Position numbers and translations under genes: made by a program. A DNA stretch of 64,000 nucleotides from Nemertoderma westbladi (Eukaryota; Xenacoelomorpha; Nemertodermatida; Nemertodermatidae), in NCBI GenBank assembly GCA_032718475.1, contig JAUCBJ010006059.1, forward strand, positions 17,727 to 81,726, given 5' to 3'. Below, in pieces: positions 23,774 through 35,662 of the stretch (position 1 is the stretch's first letter; each line of letters begins with the position of its first letter). Under the pieces are notes generated by a model. The model did not search any database. It saw nothing but the letters and a program-made list of their open reading frames with translations, and was not told the DNA's origin.

Positions 23774-25373
23774 GTGAGTTGTTGTATTATAGCGTTACTA
23801 AATAAGTTTTAATAAAATAATAAGAATTATTTATTACATGAGAAACAAGTATGCTTTTTTCCCCGATGATTATAAGATGAGCGTTTAATTACATCAAAGT
23901 AATTAAAATTGATTAAAATAAGCCGGTAATCGGGTTCGACCCGCGATTGGATTTGATCCTGAATCGCTATTGTGGTGTCGCTGTCGCAGCGGTCGGGCGC
24001 TGTTTCTTCAGTCATTTAATCAACAAATAGTTATCGCACAATTACAGGAATTGGCAAAGGGGGAAGAAAATGTGGTCTTTGCCCCCTCTGTAACAAAAGT
24101 TCCCGTGCGCTTATGATATTTCCGGTATGCTGTGTGCCTGTGCCCGTGCTTTGAACTGTCCACTGTGACTACTTCATCCTGGAATACCACCGCTATGCAT
24201 CGCGCACTGTGCTCGCATATATTAGCTCCTCCTCTTTATCAACAGCAATTCAAGATGTTGCTGCATCGTGAACAATATAATCTTTTCCTTTCATGTGACC
24301 GCATCATTTGCATATCCAAATCTGTTCCCCGCGCGATTTTAATAAGTTTCCCAGCTCAAACCGTTGTACATCTATCCACCCATAACCCATGCCGATATTA
24401 ACGTAGGCCGATCTCTCCAAAATAATATTGACGCAATCCACACTTGGCTTATGCATAAGTGGGTGTAAGTAGTTCCTTTAATGCAGTACCAGAGCAATCA
24501 ATTCCCTCAATAAATGGATGCGATCGCAACATCACAACTTAATCCATCACTCCATTCCTTACTGTCTGTAATATCCGTTCTTTGGTGCAAATACATCGTA
24601 ACTCATTAAGCAGTCTTTACCTTCGTATTAATAAATCATCTAACTCTTTGATCGGTGCTGTAAGGTTTTGTTGCCGTCCTTCTTCAGCCCTGTTTGAGTC
24701 TTTTAATATTTATTGTAAATAACGGCGCCTTGTATGTATCTTACTCCATTTATATTCATATTTAGTTATCATATTTATTAATGTCTGTACTTACATATTC
24801 CTTACGGTTGTGCTCTAGTTTTTACTCTATGGCTTTATAACTTTGCTGAATTAAATAATTAAAAAAAAAAAATATGAAGTGTGGATTAAGCACTGCTTGG
24901 TCTCCTATTCGCTAGTAATTATAAGTACAATGATAGTTGGTGATTAGTATGATAGTCGTCAGATACATAGATCAGCAGATTTATTATTACTATTATTAGT
25001 TTAGTTCCTTGCACAAGTGAAACTTGTTAATTATTTATGAAAACCTCCCATTCTATTCTCTCAATACACATTCGAGTCATAACGCTCCGATTATGCTAGA
25101 CCTACTCTAATTTTTGTTCCAAGCCGCTTCCAACTCCAAATGTTCCTCTGATTTTGGCTTAACTGTGTGCTAGTTTCTATTGAATCCCCCTGGAAAAATA
25201 ATCCCTTGATTGGGGATTCATTCTAACCTAGGTTGAAATGAATGTCCTTCGAAAGTTGGCGGGATGGTTTGTGGCTAGTTTGTAATGAATCCCATAAAAA
25301 TGACTCCCAAATCATTTCAACCTAGGATAAGCCTACTATATTTTGTCGAAATCATATTTATTTTATTCCAAAA
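23774..25373. other. Intron 2, left part; no feature
   Basis: First part of the inferred 11.7-kb intron 2 (23774-35515). The AT-rich stretch has no recognised gene. Near 25190-25330 a degenerate inverted pair (TGGGGATTCATTCTAACCTA / TCATTTCAACCTAGGATAAG) resembles the CCTAGG-containing module at 32600-32960. Confidence 0.45.
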
Positions 25374-25755
25374 TTGTAACATTACTCATCGCCGTTAGTA
25401 TTAACAGCGAGTTGTTATTTAGCACTTTACAACTTTTGAGGACATTACAGCATTGTGTTGGCTTGTATTGGTGTTATTCAGTTAAGTAATTAATGTCCCA
25501 TTAGCGGACATTACAACACGCCGTCATTGGTTAGCACTTAAACAATAGTGGTATTTGCCTGACAGCCAGATAGGCCTACTGCATTACCTACCGGTAGGCG
25601 GGGTATAGCTATTAATAACCAGTAGCTATAAACTATTAACATGGCTCCAAACGCCACCATAAATATAAGCTAACTTATTTATAACATAATTTATGTAATT
25701 TTTACATTTATTTAATTTGTGCAGTTTCTATCACTTATAATATATATACAATCAT
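25374..25755 (-). repeat. Dispersed repeat, copy B (inverted partner of 5832-6232)
   Basis: Reverse-complement match to copy A, including CTACTGCATTACCTACCGGT and ACATGGCTCCAAACGCCACC. Small indels separate the two copies. Confidence 0.75.
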
Positions 25756-26396
25756 TTCGTAATGTTAAATTTTGGAATAAACCTACATTCATACTTGTTG
25801 CAAAGTACTTTACAGTGTTCTTATCCTCGGGAATTTATTTTCACTCACTCACTACGTTCGTTCGTGTAACAAAGCACTCGTATCATCACACTGTAAAGTG
25901 CTACTTTACACACAAGTATGTAAATAGGACAGGTATTACAGTATACTTTCAAGATCAAGACAGGGGGTAAACAGGACGCAAATCCCGCCTTGGCGAAGTA
26001 ATATCCCGCCTCAATGTTAAATGCTCAATTTAGGGAAAGGAGCAGGTTACAGTGGCACGTTATTTTAACCAAAACATTAAACTAAGCACAATAGAACAGG
26101 TTACAGTTTTATTTTTGAGAGTTCACGTTCTCGTGACCATTACTATAAAAATACTTATAAAAAGCGTGGAAACAATCATACCTTATTAAGAGTGCATGTC
26201 ACTCACTATTTAACCTGAATATCCTTGCAGGGATTCATTCACCACACGTGCGTGTCATTTTCACTAAAGTCAACACTTGAGTAGCTTGTTGACTAGCAGC
26301 CACATCCCGATTGACAGCTTGTTAAGGTATAGACGAAGTGGAGAGCCTGGAGTTGTATAAGGAGATTCGCGAGTACTCTCAATATACTCTTAACGA

Positions 26397-27669
26397 ACAC
26401 GAAGTGGGGCCTTCGCGCAGCACGTGAAATGAGTTAATGCTAAGTATCAACTCGAAAGGATTATAAAAACATAGGAGAAGATTTTCCCGGAAAACGTTAA
26501 CCCTCTAGCGGGAGACTGGGTAACTGAAGAAGGAAGGATTAGTTTCCCTACAAAGCCACATCCTATGGTCTATTACATATCTACCAAGTTTCCGATTGAC
26601 GGATCATAAATAACGAAATGTTGGAAGGTTTTCACTTTCATACATTTAGCCCTCTAGCGGCATATTAAAGAACTACGGATCGATCACCTTCCTCACAAAG
26701 ACGAGGCATGTGGTCTAGTACATACCGGTACTGTATATTCCAAAATTCAGCTTAAATAGATTAAGATCAAGGAATTCGCAAAGGTTATCACTTTCCTACA
26801 TTTCGCCCTCTAGCGGCAGACTCGAAAACTCCGGACCGATTACTGTCCACACAAAGACTTAGGATGTCTTCTAGTACATATATGACAAGTTTCAGCGTAA
26901 TCAGATCATAAACAACTAAATGGAAGAATAATTTCACATTCGGGACATTTCGCCCTCTAGCGGCAGACTGGAGAACTGCAGACAGATTAGCCTCCTTTGA
27001 AATTTACAGCTAATGGTCTAGTACATACTTCCCAAGTTTCAGCTTAAACGGATTAAAAGCAAAGAAATGGGTGGCCATTTAATGTTTAGACATGTGGCCC
27101 TCTAGCGGGAGACTGGAAAACTTCGGACCGATTACAATCCACACAAAGACTCAGGATGTCTTCTAGTACATATATGACAAGTTTCAGCGTAATCAGATCA
27201 TAAACAACTAAATGGAAGAATAATTTCACATTCGGGACATTTCGCCCTCTAGCGGCAGACTGGAGAACTGCAGACAGATTAGCCTCCTTTGAAATTTACA
27301 GCTAATGGTCTAGTACATACTTCCCAAGTTTCAGCTTAAACGGATTAAAAGCAAAGAAATGGGTGGCCATTTAATGTTTAGACATGTGGCCCTCTAGCGG
27401 GAGACCATTGCACTGATGGTGTCTGAAAGTCTCTCAAAAATCTCAACTTTTGCTCATATTGATACCTACAAATTTTCAACTTGGCAGCTTTAAATCCGAC
27501 AAAGTTATTAGCATGTCAAAATCGTAACGACGACGACAACGACGACGACGACAACGACGACGACGACAACGACGACGACGACGACGACGACAACTATTTG
27601 CATAAATTGACCCACCCCCTAACAGTGTCAATTCGCTAAGGCTCCGCCAACTTCGTGGCTCGCCCCACA
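26397..27669 (+). mobile_element. Non-autonomous element, 1.27 kb copy with two internal tandem units
   Basis: Almost base-for-base the same as 6803-8367, except that it lacks one internal unit of about 291 bp (GCAGACTGGAGAACTGCAGA occurs at about 26957 and 27255 only). Near-identity implies recent movement or gene conversion. The right-hand GAC/AAC tract (27532-27590) again produces a spurious Arg-rich ORF. Confidence 0.85.
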
Positions 27670-27929
27670 ATAACCCAGCCACGAACTGTTGACAATGGCT
27701 TCAGGGGTATTCCATTAATTACGGGTATGGGTTATCCTTGTATATTGAGAGGCTGCCTTTACGTAAATTCATGAAAGTTGCGGGTAACTACAAATTCTGA
27801 GAAAATTACCGTAGATAATGAGAAATTGGTGGCTGACGATGACGTTATAGATAGCAGCAGCATTGAAAACAAAAATAATTGGTGTTGATATAAAAATTCA
27901 TACTTATGCTATTGGAGAAGAATATCGAG

Positions 27930-28110
27930 ACTTGAAAAATATTGCGAAGAATATCGCGAGTAAAAATATCGAGAGTAAAAATATCGAGAGTAAAAATATC
28001 AAGAATAAAAATATCGAAATTAAAAATATCAAGAATAAAAATATCGAGATTAAAAATATCGAGATTAAAAATTATTGAGAGTAAAAATAACGTGAGTAAA
28101 GATATCGCGA
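27930..28110. repeat. 15-bp AT-rich tandem repeat
   Basis: Units of AAAAATATCGAGAGT. The periodic frame 27863-28078 (ESKNI / EIKNI repeats) reflects the 15-bp period. Inverted relatives (TTTTTACTCTCGATATTTT) lie at about 28520-28610, giving a loose foldback around 28110-28520. Confidence 0.75.
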
Positions 28111-28632
28111 GTAGCTAGTGTTTTTACATAAACTATAGCTGTAAAAGATTTTATTTTTAAAATATAGCATTGTTTATTTTAGTTTCTATGGTACTATAGC
28201 TAGTGTTTTCGTCAGAAGGGGGGGGGGGGAAACTGGACGCCCCTCTCCATCCCTCTCCAGGGGAATTTCAACGCAAATAACAGATGATTACTCTCAAAAA
28301 TAAAACTGTTACCTGTTCTATTGTTCTTAGTTTATTGTTTTGGTTAAAATAACGTGCCCTTGTAACCTGCTCCTTTCCCTAAATTGAGAATTTAACATTG
28401 AGACGGGATATTATTTTGCCAAGGTGGGTTTTGCGCCTAGTTTCCCCCCTGTCTCGTTTTTGTTGGTAGCCAGTGTTTCATTCCAAAAATTATAATAGTT
28501 TTAATTTGGATATTTCCAACCAGCGATATTTTTACTTATTTTTACTTTCGGTATTTTTAATCGCGATATTTTTACTCTCGATATTTTACGAACTCGCGAT
28601 AATGTCGATATTTTCAAAAGGCGGCACAGTAA

Positions 28633-30034
28633 TTATTAGCAAAGGTGGCACAGAGATTAATTACCGAAGGCGTCACAGGGATTAATTACCGTCGGCAGGG
28701 GATTAATTACCGAAGGCGGCGCACGGATTAATTACCGAAGGCGGCACAGGGATTAATTACTGAAGGCGGCTCAGGGATTAATTACCGAAGGCGGCACAGG
28801 GATTAATTACCGAAGGCGGCACAGGGATTAATTACCGAAGGCGGTACAGGGATTAATTACCGAAGGCGGCACAGGGATATATTACCGAAGGCGGCACAGG
28901 GATATATTACCGAAGGCGGCACAGGGATTAATTACCGAAGGCGGCACAGGGATTAATTACCGAAGGAGGCACATGGATTAATTACCGAAGGCGGCACAGG
29001 GATTAATTACCGAAGGCGGCACAGGGATTAATTACCGAAGGCGGCACAGGGATTAATTATCGAAGGCGGCACAGGGATTAATTACCGAAGGCGGCACAGG
29101 GATTAATTACCGAAGGCGGCACAGGGATTAATTACCGAAGGAGGCACATGGATTAATTACCGAAGGCGGCACAGGGATAAATTACCGAAGGCGGCACAGG
29201 GATTAATTACCGAAGGCGGCACAGGGATTAATTACCGTCGGCAGGGGATTAATTACCGAAGGCGGCGCAGGGATTAATTACCGAAGGCGGCACAGGGATT
29301 AATTACTGAAGGCGGCACAGGGATTAATTACCGAAGGCGGCACAGGGATTAATTACCGAAGGCGGCACAGGGATTAATTACCGAAGGCGGTACAGGGATT
29401 AATTACCGAAGGCGGCACAGGGATTAATTACCGAAGGCGGTACAGGGATTAATTACCGAAGGCGGCACAGGGATATATTACCGAAGGCGGCACAGGGATT
29501 AATTACCGAAGGCGGCACAGGGATATATTACCGAAGGCGGCACAGGGATTAATTACCGAAGGCGGCACAGGGATTAATTACCGAAGGCGGCACAGGGATT
29601 AATTACCGAAGGCGGCACAGGGATTAATTACCGAAGGCGGCACAGGGATTAATTACCGAAGGAGGCACATGGATTAATTACCGAAGGCGGCACAGGGATA
29701 AATTACCGAAGGCGGCACAGGGATTAATTACCGAAGGCGGTACAGGGATTAATTACCCTAGGCGGCACAGAGATTAATTACCGAAGGCGGCACAGGGATT
29801 AATTACCGAAGGCGGCACAGGTATTAATTACCGAAGGCGGCACAGGGATTAATTACCGAAGGCGGCACAGGGATTAATTACCGAAGGCGGCACAGGGATT
29901 AATTACCGAAGGCGGCACAGGGATTAATTACCGAAGGCCGCACAGGGATTAATTATCGAAGGCGGCACAGGGATTAATTACCGAAGGCGGCACAGGGATT
30001 ACTTACCGAAGGCGGCACAGGGATTAATTACCGA
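28633..30034. repeat. 26-bp minisatellite, about 54 units (intron 2)
   Basis: The unit is GGGATTAATTACC followed by GAAGGCGGCACA. A rare shortened unit (GTCGGCAGGGGATTAATT) occurs at about 28691 and again at about 29238, each time followed by the same run of variants, so a block of about 550 bp was duplicated. AT-rich TTAATT alternates with a CpG-rich half. Confidence 0.9.
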
Positions 30035-30511
30035 TGTGCAGATTGGTGGCTTATAGGAGATGGAACGGTTTACATATGATATGATAATAAATCCTACAGA
30101 TTAATTATCACTCCTCCCACAATCCCTGTATAACTCCACATTCACACTATGTGCACAGCTTATAATATGTTATTATTTTAATACGTTCGCTGATGTCGAA
30201 AGATGACAGAATATTTATTAATTTCGAGCTGTTTATCGAATTCGCTGCGATCCAGTTAGAATGACCTACATACCTATTTGTAATGGAAGGAAATACCTGG
30301 AAAACTATATGACATCATCGATCCATTACGCAAGGGTTTGGTATCTCGGTCATCCTTCTCAATATTGTGGAGTTACGTTATTTTATTTTAAATATAAAGT
30401 TAACTGTAATTGTGTCTCGTGGTGATGCCGTATCTGCGATTACAGACAGGGAGAATGGTAAGGGTTGAACCATAGTACATACGGGGTGGGTGGTAATGGT
30501 TGAACCGTACC

Positions 30512-32153
30512 ACAGGCGGGAAGGGTTTAACCAGTACAGACGGGAGGATTCAACCAGTACAGTTGGGAGGGTTCAACCAGTACAAACGGGAGGGTTCAAC
30601 CAGTACAGGCGGGAGGGTTCAAACAGTACAGACGGGAGGGTTCAACCAGTACAGACGGGGGGGTTCAACCAGTACAGTTGGGAGGGTTCAACCAGTACAA
30701 ACGGGAGGGTTCAACCAGTACAGGCGGGAGGGTTCAAACAGTACAGACGGGAGGGTTCAACCAGTACAGACGGGGGGGTTCAACCAGTACAGTTGGGAGG
30801 GTTCAACCAGTACAGTCGGGAGGGTTCAACCAGTACAGTCGGGAGGGTTCAACCGGTATAGACGGGAGGGTTAAACCAATACAGACGGGAGGGTTCAACC
30901 AGTACAGTCGGGAGGGTTCAACCAGTACAGTTGGGAGGGTTCAACCGGTACAAACGGGAGGGTTCAACCAGTACAGGCGGGAGGGTTCAACCAGTACAGT
31001 TGGGAGGGTTCAACCAGTACAGTCGGGAGGGTTCAACCAGTACAGTCGGGAGGGTTCAACCAGTACAGTTGGGAGGGTTCAACCGGTACAGTTGGGAGGG
31101 TTCAACCGGTACAAACGGGAGGGTTCAACCAGTACAGACGGGGGGGTTCAACCAGTACAGTTGGGAGGGTTCAACCAGTACAGTCGGGAGGGTTCAACCA
31201 GTACAGTTGGGAGGGTTCAACCAGTACAGTCGGGAGGGTTCAACCAGTACAGTCGGGAGGGTTCAACCGGTATAGACGGGAGGGTTAAACCAATACAGAC
31301 GGGAGGGTTCAACCAGTACAGTCGGGAGGGTTCAACCAGTACAGTTGGGAGGGTTCAACCAGTACAGTTGGGAGGGTTCAACCAGTACAGTCGGGAGGGT
31401 TCAACCGGTATAGACGGGAGGGTTAAACCAATACAGACGGGAGGGTTCAACCAGTACAGTCGGGAGGGTTCAACCAGTACAGTTGGGAGGGTTCAACCGG
31501 TACAAACGGGAGGGTTCAACCAGTACAGACGGGGGGGTTCAACCAGTACAGTTGGGAGGGTTCAACCAGTACAGTCGGGAGGGTTCAACCAGTACAGTTG
31601 GGAGGGTTCAACCAGTACAGTCGGGAGGGTTCAACCAGTACAGTCGGGAGGGTTCAACCGGTATAGACGGGAGGGTTAAACCAATACAGACGGGAGGGTT
31701 CAACCAGTACAGTCGGGAGGGTTCAACCAGTACAGTTGGGAGGGTTCAACCAGTACAGTTGGGAGGGTTCAACCAGTACAGTCGGGAGGGTTCAACCGGT
31801 ATAGACGGGAGGGTTAAACCAATACAGACGGGAGGGTTCAACCAGTACAGTCGGGAGGGTTCAACCAGTACAGTTGGGAGGGTTCAACCAGTACAGTTGG
31901 GAGGGTTCAACCAGTACAGTCGGGAGGGTTCAACCAGTACAGTCGGGAGGGTTCAACCGGTATAGACGGGAGGGTTAAACCAATACAGACGGGAGGGTTC
32001 AACCAGTACAGTCGGGAGGGTTCAACCAGTACAGTTGGGAGGGTTCAACCAGTACAGTTGGGAGGGTTCAACCAGTACAGTTGGGAGGGTTCAACCAGTA
32101 CAGTCGGGAGGGTTTAACCGGTATAGACGGGAGGGTTAAACCAATACAGACGG
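30512..32153. repeat. 23-bp minisatellite, about 71 units (intron 2)
   Basis: The unit is GGGAGGGTTCAACCAGTACA followed by a variable triplet (GTC, GTT, GAC, GCG or AAC). Since 23 is not a multiple of three and the unit has no forward-strand stop in any phase, all three plus frames stay open for hundreds of bases (longest 30678-31679), spelling a 23-residue period. No start context, splice context or family supports translation. Confidence 0.9.
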
Positions 32154-32599
32154 CTGTTGTTCTGCTATGAACCGGTTTTCTAGAACTGATTATTACGAAC
32201 GATTTTCCAGTTCAGCACGGTGCTTACAAGTTTATTTATCAATATTCCACATATTTTCTAAATTGTGAAGTAGCATCTGCTTCTATCTGTCTTCAACGCA
32301 TAGGCTGAAACGAATAGGTAAGAAAATATGTTCTAATATCCGTTCTTATCCCCATCAGGAAATGAGACTGAGAAAATGTCAGATGCAGTTGACAGTCAGC
32401 CTGTTGTTTTAATATTAAATGAAACTTTATCGGAATGTTTCCATAATAGTTTTCTAAATTGTTACCATGGATTGGATAAGAGTTCACTACAGAGTATGCG
32501 GATGGAAGGGGTTGGAAGTTATAGGTCGGATGCATGCGAGATGGCATGGGCGCAGGACGAAATGAGGAGCGATCGCCATGTGCAGGTGTACAAGACTGA

Positions 32600-32960
32600 G
32601 ATAACTCCCTCTTGAAATGACTCCCCAGTCATCTCAGCCTTAGGCTGAGAACACTCCCCAGTTATATCAGCCTAGGCTGCGAACACTCCCCTTAGGCTAA
32701 GATGACTCCCATTAGGCTGAGTTGACTCCCCTAATTGAGTTATAATTCATATCCGTACCTGTGTTATCTTCGTATTTTGCAAAAATAAAACTGTAACCTA
32801 TGTTATTGAGATTTCGTTTATTGTTTTGGTTAGAAAAGCCCGCCACTGTAACCTGCTCCTTTCCGTTAATTAAGAAATCCAGGGAGATAACTGGTGAGAG
32901 TTCTCAGCCTAGGCTGAGAAGACTGGGGATTCATATTTGGTGGGGAGTTTTCTCAGCCTG
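32600..32960. repeat. Degenerate AGCCTAGGCTGAGA / TGACTCCCC module
   Basis: Five or six spaced copies of a palindromic AGCCTAGGCT or relative, each next to GACTCCCC or ACACTCCCC (32600-32730). An inverted set lies at 32895-32960 (TCTCAGCCTAGGCTGAGAAG, TGGTGGGGAGTTTTCTCAGC). Between them is a fragment of the CAAAAATAAAACTGTAACCT family. Probably an eroded inverted-repeat element. Confidence 0.5.
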
Positions 32961-33156
32961 TTACACCGGTCTTTATCCATGATTATTTACTGTGATTACT
33001 CTCAAGGGAAATCTATTTTTATAAAAGTTGATATTATTTGGGGAACCACCGATACTCCGTCGCCTTGTGAGTGAATTTAATGGCCTTAGGTTTATGTTGA
33101 CAGTTGTGCAGTTGGAGTTGATTGTCGTCGCAGTTGGGGCTACCGGTAGAACAAGG

Positions 33157-33212
33157 AAACGAAACGAAACTAAAATATTTTTAATTTCGTTTCGTCAATT
33201 TCGTTTCGTTCA
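33157..33212. repeat. Short hairpin of GAAAC / GTTTC pentamers
   Basis: GAAACGAAACGAAACTAAAA is followed at once by TTTAATTTCGTTTCGTC and TTTCGTTTCGTTC, forming a palindrome of about 50 bp. Confidence 0.65.
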
Positions 33213-34330
33213 TTGGAACCCATAATCCGGGATAAACCGAGATGGTTGATTACTAGTCGTGCTGCTGTACTTCTTTCTACTGGTAAAGTGCGAAAGTTAA
33301 AACGATTGTTATTTAAGTGCGAAAGATAAAGAGATTAGCTAATGCGAAGTAATTGAGCATAATGCTAATCAGTAAAGTAATTACTTTAGGTTTCACAATA
33401 AACATTAACTTCTATTTCAATATAGAAGAAATTCAATAAATATTTTCCAATTGGGAACTAAAAATACAGCGGTATCACAGCCGTACCTCCAGTTGTCGAC
33501 AACAATACAATCAATATAACCTGGTAAATTCGAATAATCCGTCATTTACAATTCGCCAGAATTCATGCGGAGTAGTATTAATATAACGACGGCTTCATGT
33601 TTGCTATGCGATTCCCTCTCAACCTAGAACAATCGCTATGCCCATTAGCAATCAATCCATGAGGACTCAAATCTAATTTACTTTGCATCCGAGGCTGCCG
33701 TATAGCTAACATTACCGATGCTAATGCTAGTTATACTGTATTATGCGTGATAGCCCGAACGCATTCAATTTTACTGGCCTTTGGGCATTACTAATGCGAA
33801 CTCGCTCATCTGCCATTCATTCATTTCTCCAAATGAAATTAGTATCGTCCGCAGGGCTATTTTACAGTAGATAGATATTTGGCCGTATTGACGTAGATTA
33901 CTCGCCTCTCACCTCCTACATTCGGCATAATATAATATTTATTTTCCTTTTTGGTGATTAGATGTGTGGGTGATCCTTCGATAAGGAACTCTAATGTAAA
34001 GTTATTTTCTATTCTGACTAATTGTCACTAGTTCCTATGTATCCGTTCGGTCGAAGGTTCGAAAGTGGCGCTGCTTCGTCCCGTAATAAATTAAACCAAC
34101 TATTATAGATCCGTAGTGTGCTTCCTGTGTTTGTTTCTCATCTTTGCTTACGCTGTTGCAACCAAACCCCCAGACCTTCGATCTACCCCTTGAACCTGTA
34201 CAGAGTATGGGTCCGAGAATGGGACGAAGGTCCGAAGGTGGCCGTCTGGGTCGTTTTTTTTTACTGTAATTTATAGAAGACAAAGTTTGTTAGAGCCACA
34301 AGCAACAAACATTAGTTATTTATCATCCCA

Positions 34331-34430
34331 TGGCGAAGGTCCGAATGACCAGGACGAAGGTCTGAATGACCAGGACGAAGGTCCGAATGACCAGGCAAAG
34401 GTCCGAATGACCAGGACGAAGGTCCGAATT
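34331..34430. repeat. 20-bp tandem repeat, five units
   Basis: The unit is ACGAAGGTCCGAATGACCAG. Degenerate relatives of the GAAGGTCCGAA half appear just upstream (about 34050 and 34225), suggesting local seeding. Confidence 0.8.
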
Positions 34431-34912
34431 ATGTAGAAATCTTTCTCACACCGTTATGTGAATTATAACTCATGCGAACATGATTTATGAAACTCTCTTA
34501 TTGGCAAACGTATTTAACGAAATTTATACTGAGCAACCTGTTTACATTTACACTGCTTGGATAAGCCTTCATACAAAGAAGAGCATAGAGCAAGGATGGC
34601 CTGTTTGCGATATTCTTGTTTAAATCGATATTTTTCACCGTACTTTCTCCAAATAAACAGTTATCTAAAACAGCGCCAAATATTTAACTCATTCTATCTT
34701 ATGACCTTGGTAATAAATTTAATGGTGTAGGCCTTAGGACAATAGCTTAACATTAGGGGACGTCCACAAATCACGTAACGCAAAGTTGGCCAATTTTTCA
34801 CCCAAAAACTTTCCAACCCTCCACCCCCCTTACAGTTTATTTTACTACAGCGTAGATTTCGTTCGATGCGATACCTTATACAGGAATCGCCCCGCGTAGA
34901 CGAGGAATCTAT

Positions 34913-34933
34913 CCCCCCCCCCCCCCCCCCCCC
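34913..34933. repeat. Poly-C tract
   Basis: Twenty-one consecutive C in intron 2 of the KChIP-like gene. Confidence 0.9.
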
Positions 34934-35515
34934 GTGCAGCGCCACGCTATGGATGGTATCGAACTGAAATAACTTTTTCTCTTAAATCGATACCCGCCTC
35001 GATCTTTTTCAGTGATACAATCTAAACTAGCAGTGGAAGAGGAAGATTACCTCAACAAGTGTCAAACTATATTGTTTAAATTGGATACATATCGGTATTG
35101 TTGCTTCAAATATTCAGGAACTCATATCTAAATAATCTTTCAAATACTAAGACATTCACGCATTCCAAAATCGACTGAACGAATTAATATTTTAAACTAA
35201 GAATAGGTTTCATAAGCATAATACATATATTCCCCATCTGCAGTCAGACAAATTTTATCCAAAACTTCAATTACTCTGTCCAAACTTTAGGCCTATTGAT
35301 GATTTTTACGCCAATATCGAATTCTACGGTAATCCGTAATCGACTATTATAAATAAGATGGTATACGTCCTGTTTTGAAAATAATTTATTATAGTCACAT
35401 TATTTATAAAGCGCCTTAGAGTACATTATTTAGTAGATTTGACGCTCTAAGTGCAATTTTGTTAGTATTATATTGTTATCTTTCAAACTTTGGGTTTATA
35501 AATATTATTTTGCAG

Positions 35516-35662
35516 GGGTTTTTGACTTTCGACGAATTTATTTTGGCGCTTTCCACATTAGCAAGGGGGACAATTCCGGAGAAACTAAAATGGACATTCC
35601 AACTTTATGATCAGGATGGGGACGGATATATTTCCAAAAATGATGTTACAGATGTTACTCAG
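35516..35662 (+). CDS. KChIP-like calcium sensor, exon 3 (residues 151-199)
   Basis: The acceptor TTATTTTGCAG precedes GGG-TTT, continuing EF-hand 2 (GFLTFDEF). FILALSTLARGTIPEKLKWTFQLYD is the hallmark linker of this family (KChIP: [26 protein letters not shown]). EF-hand 3 has loop D182-Q-D-G-D-G-Y-I-S-K-N-D193, with good ligands at 1, 3 and 5 and Gly at 6, but Asp instead of Glu at position 12. The exon end DVTDVTQ is encoded by the first unit of the 30-bp array. I chose the first CAG|GTGAGT as donor because it joins phase 0 to exon 4 with family-length spacing (D-x-x-D-x-x-Q then A-M-Y-N-M-L-G-K). All later donors in the array are in the same phase and remain possible. Confidence 0.88.

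Larger units (their letters stand above)
25957..28465. mobile_element. Inverted-end composite, 2.5 kb, with a nested element
   Basis: About 180 bp at 25957-26135 and about 200 bp at 28265-28465 are inverse complements. Left: GACAGGGGGTAAACAGGACG, AGGGAAAGGAGCAGGTTACA, AGGTTACAGTTTTATTTTTG. Right: CAAAAATAAAACTGTTACCT to CCCCCCTGTCTC. The stretch between contains the 1.27-kb element at 26397-27669. No transposase frame is seen. Related single ends lie near 2660, 9067, 32780 and 46080. Confidence 0.65.

Noticed and set aside
23930-24010. tRNA gene on the minus strand
   Set aside because: A B-box-like GGTCGAACCC is present but no acceptor stem or credible anticodon arm could be paired.
30490-31965. 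Long repetitive ORFs (up to 333 codons)
   Set aside because: All three plus frames are open because the 23-bp unit lacks stops; there is no family or splice support.
33157-33212. Telomere-like or regulatory GAAAC repeat
   Set aside because: Only a short palindrome; too few units to support either.
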